64,000 nt of DNA from JANQJD01 sp965601685 (GTDB lineage Bacteria > Pseudomonadota > Alphaproteobacteria > Rhodospirillales > Rhodospirillaceae), in assembly GCA_965601685.1 (NCBI GenBank), contig CBFCWI010000001.1, positions 658,827-722,826 on the forward strand. The letters are read 5' to 3'. How positions within the stretch are numbered: position 1 is the stretch's first letter; each line of letters begins with the position of its first letter. Shown piece after piece: positions 26,797 through 35,942 of this stretch. Below the pieces are notes generated by a model that was given only the letters and a program-made list of their open reading frames with translations, was not told where the DNA came from and searched no databases. The position numbers were made by a program, and so were the translations under genes.

Positions 26797-29115
26797 CTAC
26801 AGCCCGTCTCCTCCTGCCATGTAACCAGGCAACCAGCCCTCATATAAGGCTTTAAGCTCAGCCACCGGAATACCTGTATCACCCTCAACCCTTATCGCAT
26901 CGCCACCTGTGGTACCAATCCGTCGCACAGACACCCCTACTCCGGCTGCTGCACGCAGGATAGTATCAACACGCCCCTCAGCTATGGTGAGGATGTATCG
27001 CCCCTGATCCTCGCCAAACAACCAGGCATGCAGGGGCTGGAAGTAGGCCTGGGACGAATCGATGCTTACTGTGATTCCAACGTCAGCGGTCATCGCCATC
27101 TCGGCTAAGGCTACAAGCAGCCCACCATCAGAGACATCATGACATGTCGTAACCAAACCGTCCTGAATCAAGCCTCGTACGAAATCCCCATTGCGACGCT
27201 CGTGATACAGATTGACCTCTGGTGGTGATCCCTCTTCCCGCCCCAGCACCTCGCGCAGGTACAGTGAACGGCCAAGCCAGCCACCACGGCCACCAATGGC
27301 GTCTCCTACCAGGAGGACTGCCTCTCCCTCTGCCTTGAAGGAAAGTGTAGCCATGCGGTCTAACGTAGCAATCAGACCGACTCCACCGATAGCAGGTGTT
27401 GGCATAATAGACTGACCGGCCGTTTCATTGTACAGGGAAACATTACCAGACACCACAGGAAAGTTGAGGCTTCGACAGGCTTCGCTCATGCCTTCGATGA
27501 CCTCAATGAGTTGGCCCATGATGTGAGATTTTTCTGGATTGCCGAAATTGAGATTGTCTGTAATGGCGAGTGGCATGGCACCAACCGCAGTCAAATTACG
27601 CCATGCCTCGGCTACCGCTTGGCACCCCCCTGCACGTGCATCACCTGCGCAGTAGCGCGGCGTACAGTCTGTGGTCAAAGCTAGGCCCTTGTGCGTTCCA
27701 TGTACCCGCACTACAGCAGAATCGCCGCCAGGTCGCTGCACGGTATCCCCCATCACCATATGGTCATACTGTTCATAGACCCACCGCTTGCTAGCGATGT
27801 CAGGGCAGGCAATTAAGAGACGCAAGGCTTCCATCCATGGCCGAGCCGGTACGTCATCGGATTGAATCACTGACTCCTTTTGGGAAGGATGCCATCTACG
27901 ATGGTACTCCGGCATGACCTGAGCTAGAGAAGCAATAGGTAAGTCAGCCACTACTTGGCTACACCGCCGCAATATCATGCGGTTACTGCCTGTGAGATGG
28001 CCGATAATAGCAAAATCAAGCTCCCATTTCTCGCAAACGCTCCGCGCCAGGGATTCCTGGCCGGATCGTAGGATGACCAGCATACGTTCCTGCGATTCGG
28101 AAAGCATTAATTCATAGGCCGTCATGCCTGTGACTCTTTGAGGTACCTGATCAAGGTCTATGTCGATTCCAAGACCGCCCTTTGAGGCCATTTCGAATAA
28201 AGACGAAGTGAGACCAGCTGCGCCCATGTCCTGGATGGCAATGATGGCATCGGTGGCCATCAATTCAAGGCATGCCTCTATCAGCAGCTTCTTAGTGAAC
28301 GGGTCTCCGACTTGGACAGTTGGACGCTTCTCCACAGTATCCGCATCGAATGCAGCTGAGGCCATAGTGGCCCCGTGAATACCGTCCTGTCCAGTCTTCG
28401 CACCAACATAGACTACTACGTTGCCTATACCCGATGCTCTGGCAGAGAAGATCTTGTCTCTGGCCGCCACGCCCACGGTCATGGTATTGACTACGATATT
28501 CTTATTGTAAGTAGCATGAAAATTAATTTCACCACCTACAGTAGGTACTCCAACACAATTGCCATAATGGCTAATCCCTCTCACTACCTCTGATAAAAAG
28601 TAACGAGTATAAGGATTATCAATGCTACCAAAACGCAGGGCATTCATGTTAGCGATTGGCCGTGCTCCCATAGTTAGGACATCACGGAGGATGCCGCCAA
28701 CTCCTGTAGCAGCCCCTTGATAGGGCTCTATGCAAGAGGGGTGATTATGGCTTTCCATTTTGAAGATGGCCGCCTGCCCATCACCGATATCTATGACGCC
28801 GGCGTTTTCACCAGGACCACAGAGCACCCATGGGGCCTGAGTTGGCAGGGTTCGGAGCCATTTTTTTGAAGACTTATAAGAGCAATGTTCGCTCCACATA
28901 ACAGAAAGGATACCCAGTTCTGTTATATTGGGGACACGGCCAAGAATTGTCAGGATCAGCTCATACTCATCAGCAGTCAGGCCATGTGCGGCAACCATAG
29001 ATTGTGTTACAAGTGGTTCAGCGGATAGAGATAGGAAAGGCCTTGCGGGTCGCCGCATCTTCACAAATGCCCTCCTCCGAGGCATGAGACGTGGATCTCT
29101 CAGCCGACTGATCAT
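26797..29115 (-). CDS. purL: Phosphoribosylformylglycinamidine synthase, PurL subunit
   Basis: ATP-dependent step four of purine synthesis (FGAR to FGAM), receiving ammonia from PurQ. This is the small PurL type; with the ATG at 29115 it has 772 residues. Motifs: LGILSVMWSEHCSYKSSK with the catalytic His, FKMESHNHPSCIEPYQGAATG (first part) and GAAGLTSSLFEMASKGG. The family similarity begins near LVTQSMVAAHGLTADEYE, so 35-40 N-terminal residues are extra or the true start is later. The ATG overlaps the purQ stop (ATGA), which supports coupled translation from 29115. Small PurL normally needs PurS as well as PurQ; I see no purS next to purQ. Confidence 0.95.
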   Translation of the reverse strand: MISRLRDPRLMPRRRAFVKMRRPARPFLSLSAEPLVTQSMVAAHGLTADEYELILTILGRVPNITELGILSVMWSEHCSYKSSKKWLRTLPTQAPWVLCGPGENAGVIDIGDGQAAIFKMESHNHPSCIEPYQGAATGVGGILRDVLTMGARPIANMNALRFGSIDNPYTRYFLSEVVRGISHYGNCVGVPTVGGEINFHATYNKNIVVNTMTVGVAARDKIFSARASGIGNVVVYVGAKTGQDGIHGATMASAAFDADTVEKRPTVQVGDPFTKKLLIEACLELMATDAIIAIQDMGAAGLTSSLFEMASKGGLGIDIDLDQVPQRVTGMTAYELMLSESQERMLVILRSGQESLARSVCEKWELDFAIIGHLTGSNRMILRRCSQVVADLPIASLAQVMPEYHRRWHPSQKESVIQSDDVPARPWMEALRLLIACPDIASKRWVYEQYDHMVMGDTVQRPGGDSAVVRVHGTHKGLALTTDCTPRYCAGDARAGGCQAVAEAWRNLTAVGAMPLAITDNLNFGNPEKSHIMGQLIEVIEGMSEACRSLNFPVVSGNVSLYNETAGQSIMPTPAIGGVGLIATLDRMATLSFKAEGEAVLLVGDAIGGRGGWLGRSLYLREVLGREEGSPPEVNLYHERRNGDFVRGLIQDGLVTTCHDVSDGGLLVALAEMAMTADVGITVSIDSSQAYFQPLHAWLFGEDQGRYILTIAEGRVDTILRAAAGVGVSVRRIGTTGGDAIRVEGDTGIPVAELKALYEGWLPGYMAGGDGL

Positions 29116-29804
29116 AACAAGGCCTCCACCAGGGAACGGAACAGTAATTTGCCGTCGCTGCTCTGCGGATCCGCCTGGCGTTCTGGATGGGGCATCAGGC
29201 CTAGGATACGACGGTCGCGGCTGAATACACCGGCGATGTTATCGCGGCTGCCATTAGGATTCCCTGCAAGGGACATCGCACCATCCGAGCTGCAATAACG
29301 GAAGGCCACTTGCTCGTTCTCAAGCAGGCGCTGGTAGCCGTCATCGTCTATGAAGTAGTTACCGTCGTGGTGGGCAATAGGGATACAGATGACCTGCTGG
29401 TCCATATAGTGTTCAGTGAATAAACTATCAGCGCTTTCAACTTTTAAAAAGACATTCTTACAGAGAAAATGCAATCGCAAATTGCATAGTAGTGCTCCTG
29501 GCAATAGGCCGGCTTCTGTCAGGATCTGGAAGCCATTACAGATTCCCAACACTGGGAGCCCTTCCCCTGCCCGTGTCCTAATTGCCCGCATGATAGGCGC
29601 ACGGGCGGCCATTGCGCCTGCGCGCAAGTAGTCACCATAGGTGAACCCCCCCGGCAGCACGACCAGGCCTACCTCTGATGGCAGGTCAGTCTCGCGATGC
29701 CAGAGCATCAACGGCCTCTGACCACTGGCCTGCTCTAGCGCTACGGCAACGTCGCGGTCACAGTTGGAGCCCGGAAAAACAACAACAGCAACTTTCAAGG
29801 TCAT
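29112..29804 (-). CDS. purQ: Phosphoribosylformylglycinamidine synthase, PurQ glutaminase
   Basis: Class I glutamine amidotransferase that feeds ammonia to PurL. The 230-residue protein has the nucleophile Cys89 in LGICNGFQILTEAGLLPGAL, the oxyanion block LPGGFTYGDYLRAGA at about 50-64 and the His-Glu pair in LMPHPER near residue 207. Good ribosome site (AAAGGGG, three bases before the ATG). It is the first visible gene of the pair with purL; in relatives a short purS lies directly upstream, and the 300 bases there contain no PurS-like frame. Confidence 0.96.
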   Translation of the reverse strand: MTLKVAVVVFPGSNCDRDVAVALEQASGQRPLMLWHRETDLPSEVGLVVLPGGFTYGDYLRAGAMAARAPIMRAIRTRAGEGLPVLGICNGFQILTEAGLLPGALLCNLRLHFLCKNVFLKVESADSLFTEHYMDQQVICIPIAHHDGNYFIDDDGYQRLLENEQVAFRYCSSDGAMSLAGNPNGSRDNIAGVFSRDRRILGLMPHPERQADPQSSDGKLLFRSLVEALL

Positions 29805-30105
29805 TCGCCCCTTTAATGGGATTAATCTTTTACGACTATAATGACAATGATTCTACGATGATACTTTGATACTTTGGCATGGTTGTGATTATACACGTCC
29901 TGGCCGCTTCACTAACACCGAATCTCCCCCACCCAGTCTGAACAGAAGTCCCTGCGGTCATCCGGGATGACTGTCAAGTATACAGGGCCGTCCCAGCCTC
30001 CGCTTCCTATCCCATTGACAACAAGCCACATCATGGTGGGTACCCGCCTTTGGTGTGGCCTGTGTGCAGGACAGGTATCTCCCGAGCGGACAGACAACAT
30101 GCCCA
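29805..30105. other. Gap of 300 bases upstream of purQ (purS expected)
   Basis: I looked for the roughly 80-residue PurS pattern (starting like MKARVHVTLKPGVLDPQG) on the minus strand and did not see it. A 64-codon minus-strand frame has no similarity that I recognise. The purQL promoter should be here; the stretch near 29830-29890 is AT-rich. Confidence 0.5.
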
Positions 30106-31191
30106 TCAGTGCTCAACAAGCTCTTGAAGCTCTTGGGGGATTTGGTAGAAGGCAGACAGAGAATAATCAGCGGCAGCCATTGCAGTTAAGCAGTGACGCC
30201 AGCGTCTTGCTCCTGGCTGGCCGTGCAACAGGCCATGCATATGGCGCAAAATCCTGGCAGATGGCGTGCCAGCGGCGCTCTCACGGATTAAATACTCGCA
30301 CATCCCGGAGATAATCTGGTAGCGAGAAGGTGGAGTGTCTGTGTGACTGCCAAACAAACGATCTACCTCCGCCAGTAGATATGGAGCCTCATAGGCGGCA
30401 CGCCCTATCATGACACCATCTACCCACTCCATATGAGTCACTCCTTCAGCGAGAGAGACGATTCCCCCGTTGGTGATAATCGTCAGCTCAGGGTTATCCG
30501 CCTTGAGACGGTATACCATGGCATGATCCAAAGGTGGCAGGAACCTGTTCTGTCTGGGTGACAGACCATTCAACCAGGCTTTGCGGGCATGCACGATAAA
30601 AGTCGTACAGCCTGCCTGTGCTACGGTAGTGACAAACTCTTTCAGGTCCTCATACTGGTAATGGGCATCTATGCCTATACGATGCTTGACTGTCACTGGG
30701 ATTGCTACCGCTTTTGCCATGGCTTCCACACAGCGGGCCACGAGTCCTGGGTTGGCCATAAGGCAGGCACCGAATCTACCGTTTGTGACGCGGTTAGAAG
30801 GACAGCCGACGTTGAGATTGACCTCATCATAACCACAATCTGCAGCAATACGAGCGCATTTAGCCAGTATCTCCGGAGTGTTGCCACCGAACTGGATAGC
30901 TACAGGGTGTTCAATCGGATTGTACTCCAACATCCAGGTCTGGCGACCGCATACGATAGCTGACGCCGGCACTAACTCAGTGTAAAGTAACGCAGTCCGT
31001 GTGATTTGTCGTACCAGATAGCGAAAGTGACGATCGGTGCGATCTAGCATCGGTGCCAGGCAAACACGACGCGCTGCCGGTGCAATGCGATCGCGCATGT
31101 CGGAGGAAGATGTGCAAGACCTCTCTGCTCCTAGCGTATACCGGCCGCTATCATCTCCTGCTTCCGTAGATGCCTGTGTGACCCAGCCCAT
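30106..31191 (-). CDS. dusA: tRNA-dihydrouridine synthase A
   Basis: FMN enzyme that reduces specific D-loop uridines of tRNA. TIM-barrel domain with VCLAPMLDRTDRHFRYL near 43-59, the active Cys130 in NLNVGCPSNRV, VKHRIGID and IVHARKAWLNGLSP with the conserved active-site block of DusA, NGGI near 250 and DGVMIGRAAYEAPYLL, then a helical tRNA-binding domain to residue 361. Start ATG at 31191 with GGGGGAG just upstream. It has about 30 residues before the conserved core; a later ATG at 31098 lacks a ribosome site. Stand-alone gene. Confidence 0.94.
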   Translation of the reverse strand: MGWVTQASTEAGDDSGRYTLGAERSCTSSSDMRDRIAPAARRVCLAPMLDRTDRHFRYLVRQITRTALLYTELVPASAIVCGRQTWMLEYNPIEHPVAIQFGGNTPEILAKCARIAADCGYDEVNLNVGCPSNRVTNGRFGACLMANPGLVARCVEAMAKAVAIPVTVKHRIGIDAHYQYEDLKEFVTTVAQAGCTTFIVHARKAWLNGLSPRQNRFLPPLDHAMVYRLKADNPELTIITNGGIVSLAEGVTHMEWVDGVMIGRAAYEAPYLLAEVDRLFGSHTDTPPSRYQIISGMCEYLIRESAAGTPSARILRHMHGLLHGQPGARRWRHCLTAMAAADYSLSAFYQIPQELQELVEH

Positions 31192-31542
31192 GACTCCCCC
31201 ATGAAAGAGGCCCGGCTATCACAGCGGGCGATTCTATCCAATACAGATTTTTGTGAGCATAATGTAGTAACACGTTTCAAGCGCTTCTCTTAAAATATGC
31301 GATGAATACACTACTTGATGATTGTATATTCTTGAAAATATATCTTCTCTATATAAAAAGTTGTGTCAATCTTTCTCTTGGGAATCCATGTCCATCCTAG
31401 CATACACTCGCTATTTTAGTCTATATTGGCTCTATTATTGGAGAACTCGCTAAAGTACACGCATAATGATACAGAATGATGTCCAATAAGATGGATGCAG
31501 TTGTATACAATTTTGAGATAGAGCTGGCGGATATTATGAGTG
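31192..31542. promoter_or_regulatory. AT-rich divergent promoter region for dusA and tgt
   Basis: About 350 bases between two divergent genes, with a clearly AT-rich core at 31280-31400 and 31460-31530. TTGATG at about 31315 followed 17 bases later by ATATAT resembles a sigma-70 pair, but I cannot rank it above chance. No gene is seen. Confidence 0.4.
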
Positions 31543-32661
31543 ATGTCCACGTTTTCTTTCACCTGTCTAACTCGCGATGGAGCCGCTCGACTTGGCCGCT
31601 TAACCACCGCCCACGGTACAGTCAACACCCCTGCTTTTATGCCGGTTGGTACGTTAGCCACTGTCAAGGCCATGCCCTCAGAGGCGGTCGCAGCGACAGG
31701 CACACAGATCATTTTAGCGAATACTTACCACCTTATGTTACGGCCAGGCGCTGAGCGGGTAGCCCGGTTAGGCGGATTACACACGTTCATGAACTGGCCG
31801 GGACCGATTCTGACAGACTCTGGTGGGTTCCAGGTTATGTCGCTTGCAGGTCTGCGTACTGTCACTGCAGATGGCGTTGTCTTCCGCTCTCATATAGACG
31901 GTACCCGCTATCATCTGACACCAGAGCGATCCATCGCCATCCAGAGATGGCTGGATGCCGACATTACTATGGTCCTCGATGAGTGCACTCCATTTCCAGC
32001 GACTCCAGAACAAGCCGCGGCCTCTATGCGTCTGTCCATGCGTTGGGCTGAGCGATGTCAAGCTGCCTTTGTGGCACGTCCGGGCTATGGCCTCTTTGGA
32101 ATCGTTCAAGGGAGTGTCTATCCTGACCTACGAGCGGAATCAGCGCGGCATTTGCAGTTGATAGGCTTTGATGGCTACGCTATCGGTGGCTTAGCGGTTG
32201 GAGAGAGACAGGACAGTATGTTCGCAGTCCTCGAGCAAACCGTCCCACTGTTGCCAACTGATTGCCCACGCTATCTGATGGGTGTTGGAAAACCGGAAGA
32301 CCTAGTAGGCGCTGTGCTTCGAGGGATTGACTTATTCGACTGTGTGCTCCCCACTCGCTCAGGCCGTACAGCTCAAGCCTTTACTCGCCGTGGCCCCGTG
32401 AACCTGCGCAACGCCCGCCATGCCGAGGACCCACGTCCACTCGACGCTACTTGCACCTGCCTGACCTGTCATCGCTACAGCCGCGCTTACCTGCATCACC
32501 TTGTGAGGAGCAGAGAAAGCCTCGGCATGATACTGCTCACTTGGCATAACTTATATTTTTATCAGACTCTGATGCAGACCATGCGTACAGCTATCGCCCA
32601 GGGTTGCTTGACAACCTGTATTGATTCATTCCTGACCGAACTAGGGCTAGGAGAGCATTGA
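31543..32661 (+). CDS. tgt: tRNA-guanine transglycosylase
   Basis: Swaps the wobble guanine of Asp, Asn, His and Tyr tRNAs for preQ1 on the way to queuosine. TIM-barrel with ILTDSGGFQ (Asp92 general acid/base), the nucleophile region LFDCVLPTRSGRTAQAFT, and the zinc site CTCLTCHRYSRAYLHHL (three Cys and one His). 372 residues, normal length. ATG at 31543 chosen; the GTG directly before it is equivalent. Next gene is queF, which makes preQ1, so this is a two-gene queuosine unit; queA, the usual alphaproteobacterial neighbour, is not here. Confidence 0.96.
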   Translation: MSTFSFTCLTRDGAARLGRLTTAHGTVNTPAFMPVGTLATVKAMPSEAVAATGTQIILANTYHLMLRPGAERVARLGGLHTFMNWPGPILTDSGGFQVMSLAGLRTVTADGVVFRSHIDGTRYHLTPERSIAIQRWLDADITMVLDECTPFPATPEQAAASMRLSMRWAERCQAAFVARPGYGLFGIVQGSVYPDLRAESARHLQLIGFDGYAIGGLAVGERQDSMFAVLEQTVPLLPTDCPRYLMGVGKPEDLVGAVLRGIDLFDCVLPTRSGRTAQAFTRRGPVNLRNARHAEDPRPLDATCTCLTCHRYSRAYLHHLVRSRESLGMILLTWHNLYFYQTLMQTMRTAIAQGCLTTCIDSFLTELGLGEH

Positions 32662-32696
32662 TCGAGCCTGGGATGATTCTCTTGCGAGGACGATGT

Positions 32697-33155
32697 ATGA
32701 CATCTTTTGATCACCTCACCCAGTTAGGCCAAGTGGCCGCCGTGTCGCAGGCACCAGACCAGGCTATATTGGAGACAGTGAAAAATCCCCACACTGACAC
32801 GCCATATGCAGTGCGTTTTGTGGCTCCGGAATTCACCGTGCTATGTCCTGTAACTGATCAACCAGACTTCGCGCACCTCGTGATTGACTATGTGCCTAAC
32901 AGTTTTCTGGTTGAAAGCAAATCTCTTAAGCTCTTTCTTGCTTCATTCCGCAACCACCAAGCTTTCCATGAAGATTGCACACTCTCTATTGCTAAATGTA
33001 TTGTCTCTGTTATTCAACCATTATGGCTGCGTATTGGAGGGTACTGGTATCCACGCGGTGGCATGCCTATAGATGTATTTTGGCAGACAGGAGTGCTGCC
33101 AGAAGGATTGTGGCTGCCTGACCAGGGTGTGTTGCCATATCGAGGGCGAGGCTAA
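32697..33155 (+). CDS. queF: NADPH-dependent 7-cyano-7-deazaguanine reductase
   Basis: Reduces the nitrile preQ0 to preQ1, the substrate of Tgt. Short, YkvM-type QueF of 152 residues: catalytic Cys50 in FTVLCPVTDQPDFA with Asp57, the QueF motif ESKSLKLF at 73-80, and HEDC. C-terminal end VLPYRGRG is typical. The frame opens with a TTG overlapping the tgt stop, but the ATG at 32697 fits the family start and has GAGGA about eight bases upstream. Same transcript as tgt, 35 bases downstream. Confidence 0.96.
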   Translation: MTSFDHLTQLGQVAAVSQAPDQAILETVKNPHTDTPYAVRFVAPEFTVLCPVTDQPDFAHLVIDYVPNSFLVESKSLKLFLASFRNHQAFHEDCTLSIAKCIVSVIQPLWLRIGGYWYPRGGMPIDVFWQTGVLPEGLWLPDQGVLPYRGRG

Positions 33156-33162
33156 TTTTTGT

Positions 33163-34851
33163 TCATGCTGGAGTAGAAACCTGCTGCTTTTTGTTTTTGT
33201 AGAACCAGTCATCCCGATCGTTCAAGGCTGCGGCAATGAGGGCGCGGGTATAGGGATGTTCAGGTGTGGTAAACAATCGAGCGGCTGTCCCTGCTTCCAC
33301 CACTCTCCCAGCTTGCATAACGACTATGTAATCCGCCAAAGCTCTTACAACTCGCAAGTCATGGCTGATGAACATGTATGTGAGCCTATGCCTACGTTGG
33401 AGGTCGCGTAGTAAAGTAATGATCTGAGACTGAATGGATACATCCAGGGACGATGTTGGCTCGTCCAGCACTATGAAACTTGGTTTCAGAACTAGAACGC
33501 GGGCGATAGCAATGCGTTGGCGTTGACCACCTGAAAATTCATGTGGATAGCGATCTTGCATCTCTGCCTTCAGCTTCACTGTCTCCAGTGCCTCGCTAAT
33601 CAGCAGTCGCCTTTGTGTATGGGAGGTGCCAATACCATGCACTCGTAAGCCCTCTCCAATGATTTGCCCCACAGATAGGCGCGGGTTTAAAGAGCCATAC
33701 GGGTCCTGGAACACGATTTGCATCCTGCGACGCAAAGGACGCAGAGCTGCACGCGTCAATCCATCGATAGGCTTCTGCATGAACCTAATCAAACCTTTGC
33801 TGCTGATCAGCCGTAACAGTGCCTTCCCAAGTGTGGTCTTCCCGGAGCCGCTTTCTCCAACCACCCCAACGGTGTGCCCTTCTCGAATGGTGATCGACAC
33901 ATCATCCACTGCCTTTATGTAATCCTGTTTGTAGCGCAGGAGACCCCGATGCAGAGGAAACCAGACGCGTAAGCCTGCTGCCATCATTACTTCCGGGGCA
34001 CTGGGTATTGTTTGCACTGGTGCCCCAGTAGGCTCTGCTGCCAGAAGAACGCGGGTAGCGGGGTGAGTCGGAGCAGTCAGGATGTTGAGGAGGGGTGCTT
34101 GTTCGACCATGCGCCCTTCCTGCATCACACACACGCGGTCGGCAACCTTTCGCACAATAGATAGATCATGAGTAATGAACAGTATTGCCATACCAAACTG
34201 AGTTTGAAGATCCTTCAGCAGTTTTAAGATCTGAGCCTGGATAGTCACATCAAGTGCCGTCGTGGGCTCATCGGCGATAAGCAGATCGGGTTCATTAGCC
34301 AGTGCCATAGCGATCATAACCCGCTGGCGCTGCCCACCAGAAAGCTGATCAGGCAGAGCGTGGAGACGGCTTCCAGCCTCTGGCAGTCCCACGAGACTGA
34401 GAAGTTCCAGAATTCGCCTACGCATTGCTAGGCCTGATAGACCTTTGTGTATTTTGAGTACTTCACCGATCTGGCGCTCAATGGAGTGAAGCGGGTTGAG
34501 AGAACTCATTGGTTCTTGAAATACCATTGATACGAGATTACCACGTATATGATGTAGTGTTTTAGTAGATTGACCTATTAATTCTGTATCAAATAACCGT
34601 ATACTGCTAGATGGTGCGTGTCTCGCATGTGGATAGGGCAACAATTGGAGGAGCGATAAAGCCGTCACCGACTTCCCTGACCCACTCTCACCAACCAGGG
34701 CGAGGGTTTCCCCACGGTTCAGGTCAAAAGAAACATTGTCTACCGCCCTTCTACTGCTGCTTCCAAACGTCACTGAAAGATTGCGCACAGTTAACAAGGG
34801 AGAGTATGATTCGTGGAGAACGTTTTTATATATTCTAGTAGAAGAATGCAT
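33163..34851 (-). CDS. yejF: YejF, double-domain ATPase of a peptide ABC transporter
   Basis: ATP-binding protein with two complete nucleotide-binding domains in one 562-residue chain, as in YejF of the YejABEF oligopeptide/microcin C importer. First Walker A GESGSGKSVTALSLL near 54 with signature LSGGQRQRVMIA and ADEPTTALDV; second Walker A GESGSGKTTLGKALL near 335 with FSGGQRQRIAIARVL and LDEPTSSLDV, and an oligopeptide-type tail (PEHPYTRALI). Both halves look catalytically intact. 29 bases downstream of yejE. The convergent queF gene ends only seven bases away from its stop. Confidence 0.94.
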   Translation of the reverse strand: MHSSTRIYKNVLHESYSPLLTVRNLSVTFGSSSRRAVDNVSFDLNRGETLALVGESGSGKSVTALSLLQLLPYPHARHAPSSSIRLFDTELIGQSTKTLHHIRGNLVSMVFQEPMSSLNPLHSIERQIGEVLKIHKGLSGLAMRRRILELLSLVGLPEAGSRLHALPDQLSGGQRQRVMIAMALANEPDLLIADEPTTALDVTIQAQILKLLKDLQTQFGMAILFITHDLSIVRKVADRVCVMQEGRMVEQAPLLNILTAPTHPATRVLLAAEPTGAPVQTIPSAPEVMMAAGLRVWFPLHRGLLRYKQDYIKAVDDVSITIREGHTVGVVGESGSGKTTLGKALLRLISSKGLIRFMQKPIDGLTRAALRPLRRRMQIVFQDPYGSLNPRLSVGQIIGEGLRVHGIGTSHTQRRLLISEALETVKLKAEMQDRYPHEFSGGQRQRIAIARVLVLKPSFIVLDEPTSSLDVSIQSQIITLLRDLQRRHRLTYMFISHDLRVVRALADYIVVMQAGRVVEAGTAARLFTTPEHPYTRALIAAALNDRDDWFYKNKKQQVSTPA

Positions 34852-34880
34852 AATAATTTACGATATAGGAGTTTGTCTTT

Positions 34881-35942
34881 TTACCCCTTGCGCGGGTTAA
34901 ACGCATCACGCACAGCCTCACCGATGAACACCAGTAACACGACCTGAAGCGCAACGGCAATGAAGCCAGTGATGGCCAGCCATGGAGCCTGTAAGTTTTC
35001 CTTCCCTTGACGCAAAAGCTCCCCAAGAGATGGAGAATCCGCAGGTAGTCCCAGCCCTAGGAAATCAAGAGCGGTTAAGGCAACGATAGAGCTTGACAAA
35101 GTAAAAGGCGTGAAGGTCAGAGTCGCTACCATAGCGTTAGGCAGCACGTGACGGAACATAATGGTCAGATCGCTAGCACCGAGCGCTCGCGCGGCCTCAA
35201 CATAGGTGAAATTGCGCCCGCGCAGGAACTCGGCTCGCACGGCACTGACCAGTGTGGTCCACGAAAACAGCACTAAGATTCCCAGAAGGCTCCAGAATCC
35301 AGGTACGACCACCGAGGAGAGGATAATCAGGACGAAGAGTTCCGGCATGCCTCCCCAGATTTCCAGGAACCTCTGCCCGAGTAGATCAGCCCAGCCCCCG
35401 AAATACCCCTGTATGGCTCCGACTAAAACTCCTATGATTGATGAAAGGACTGTTAGTGCTAATCCGAACATTACAGAAAGACGAAATCCGTAAATCAAGC
35501 GCGCCGCCACATCACGACCGTGATCATCGGTGCCAAGCCAGTTATCCAGCGAAGGAGGTGCTGGGGCGGGAATCGGTAGGTTGTGATTGATAGTGTTGTA
35601 GCTGTAACGGATCGGCGGCCACAACATCCAACCTTCCATCATAATGAGATCACGTAGGTAGGGATCACGGAACTCAGCCCCAGTAGTAAAGTCGCCACCA
35701 AAATCGGTCTCAGCATAGTCCACCACTACCGGGAAAAACCAGGTACCCCGGAAGGAAACCAACAACGGCCTATTGTTGGCAATCAGCTCAGCTAATAGGC
35801 TGAGCCCGAATAAAGCGACGAAGATCCACAAAGCCCAGAAGCCACGGCGATTGGCGCGGAACAGCGCCAGCCGCTGCCGGCTCGGTGGTGCAAGCTGCAT
35901 GCCAGTGATCCGCAGGCGGGAAGGAACAAGCATAGCGGTCAT
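34881..35942 (-). CDS. yejE: YejE, peptide ABC transporter permease
   Basis: Inner-membrane permease, 353 residues. An N-terminal cytoplasmic tail and first helix (WALWIFVALFGLSLLAELIA near 37) are followed by a periplasmic loop containing NWLGTDDHGRDVAARLIYGFR (first part cited), typical of OppC/DppC-like permeases, and five further helices. The EAA motif with EAARALGASDLTIMFRHVLPN faces the ATPase. Overlaps the yejB stop by four bases (ATGA), so the two permeases are translationally coupled. Confidence 0.94.
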   Translation of the reverse strand: MTAMLVPSRLRITGMQLAPPSRQRLALFRANRRGFWALWIFVALFGLSLLAELIANNRPLLVSFRGTWFFPVVVDYAETDFGGDFTTGAEFRDPYLRDLIMMEGWMLWPPIRYSYNTINHNLPIPAPAPPSLDNWLGTDDHGRDVAARLIYGFRLSVMFGLALTVLSSIIGVLVGAIQGYFGGWADLLGQRFLEIWGGMPELFVLIILSSVVVPGFWSLLGILVLFSWTTLVSAVRAEFLRGRNFTYVEAARALGASDLTIMFRHVLPNAMVATLTFTPFTLSSSIVALTALDFLGLGLPADSPSLGELLRQGKENLQAPWLAITGFIAVALQVVLLVFIGEAVRDAFNPRKG

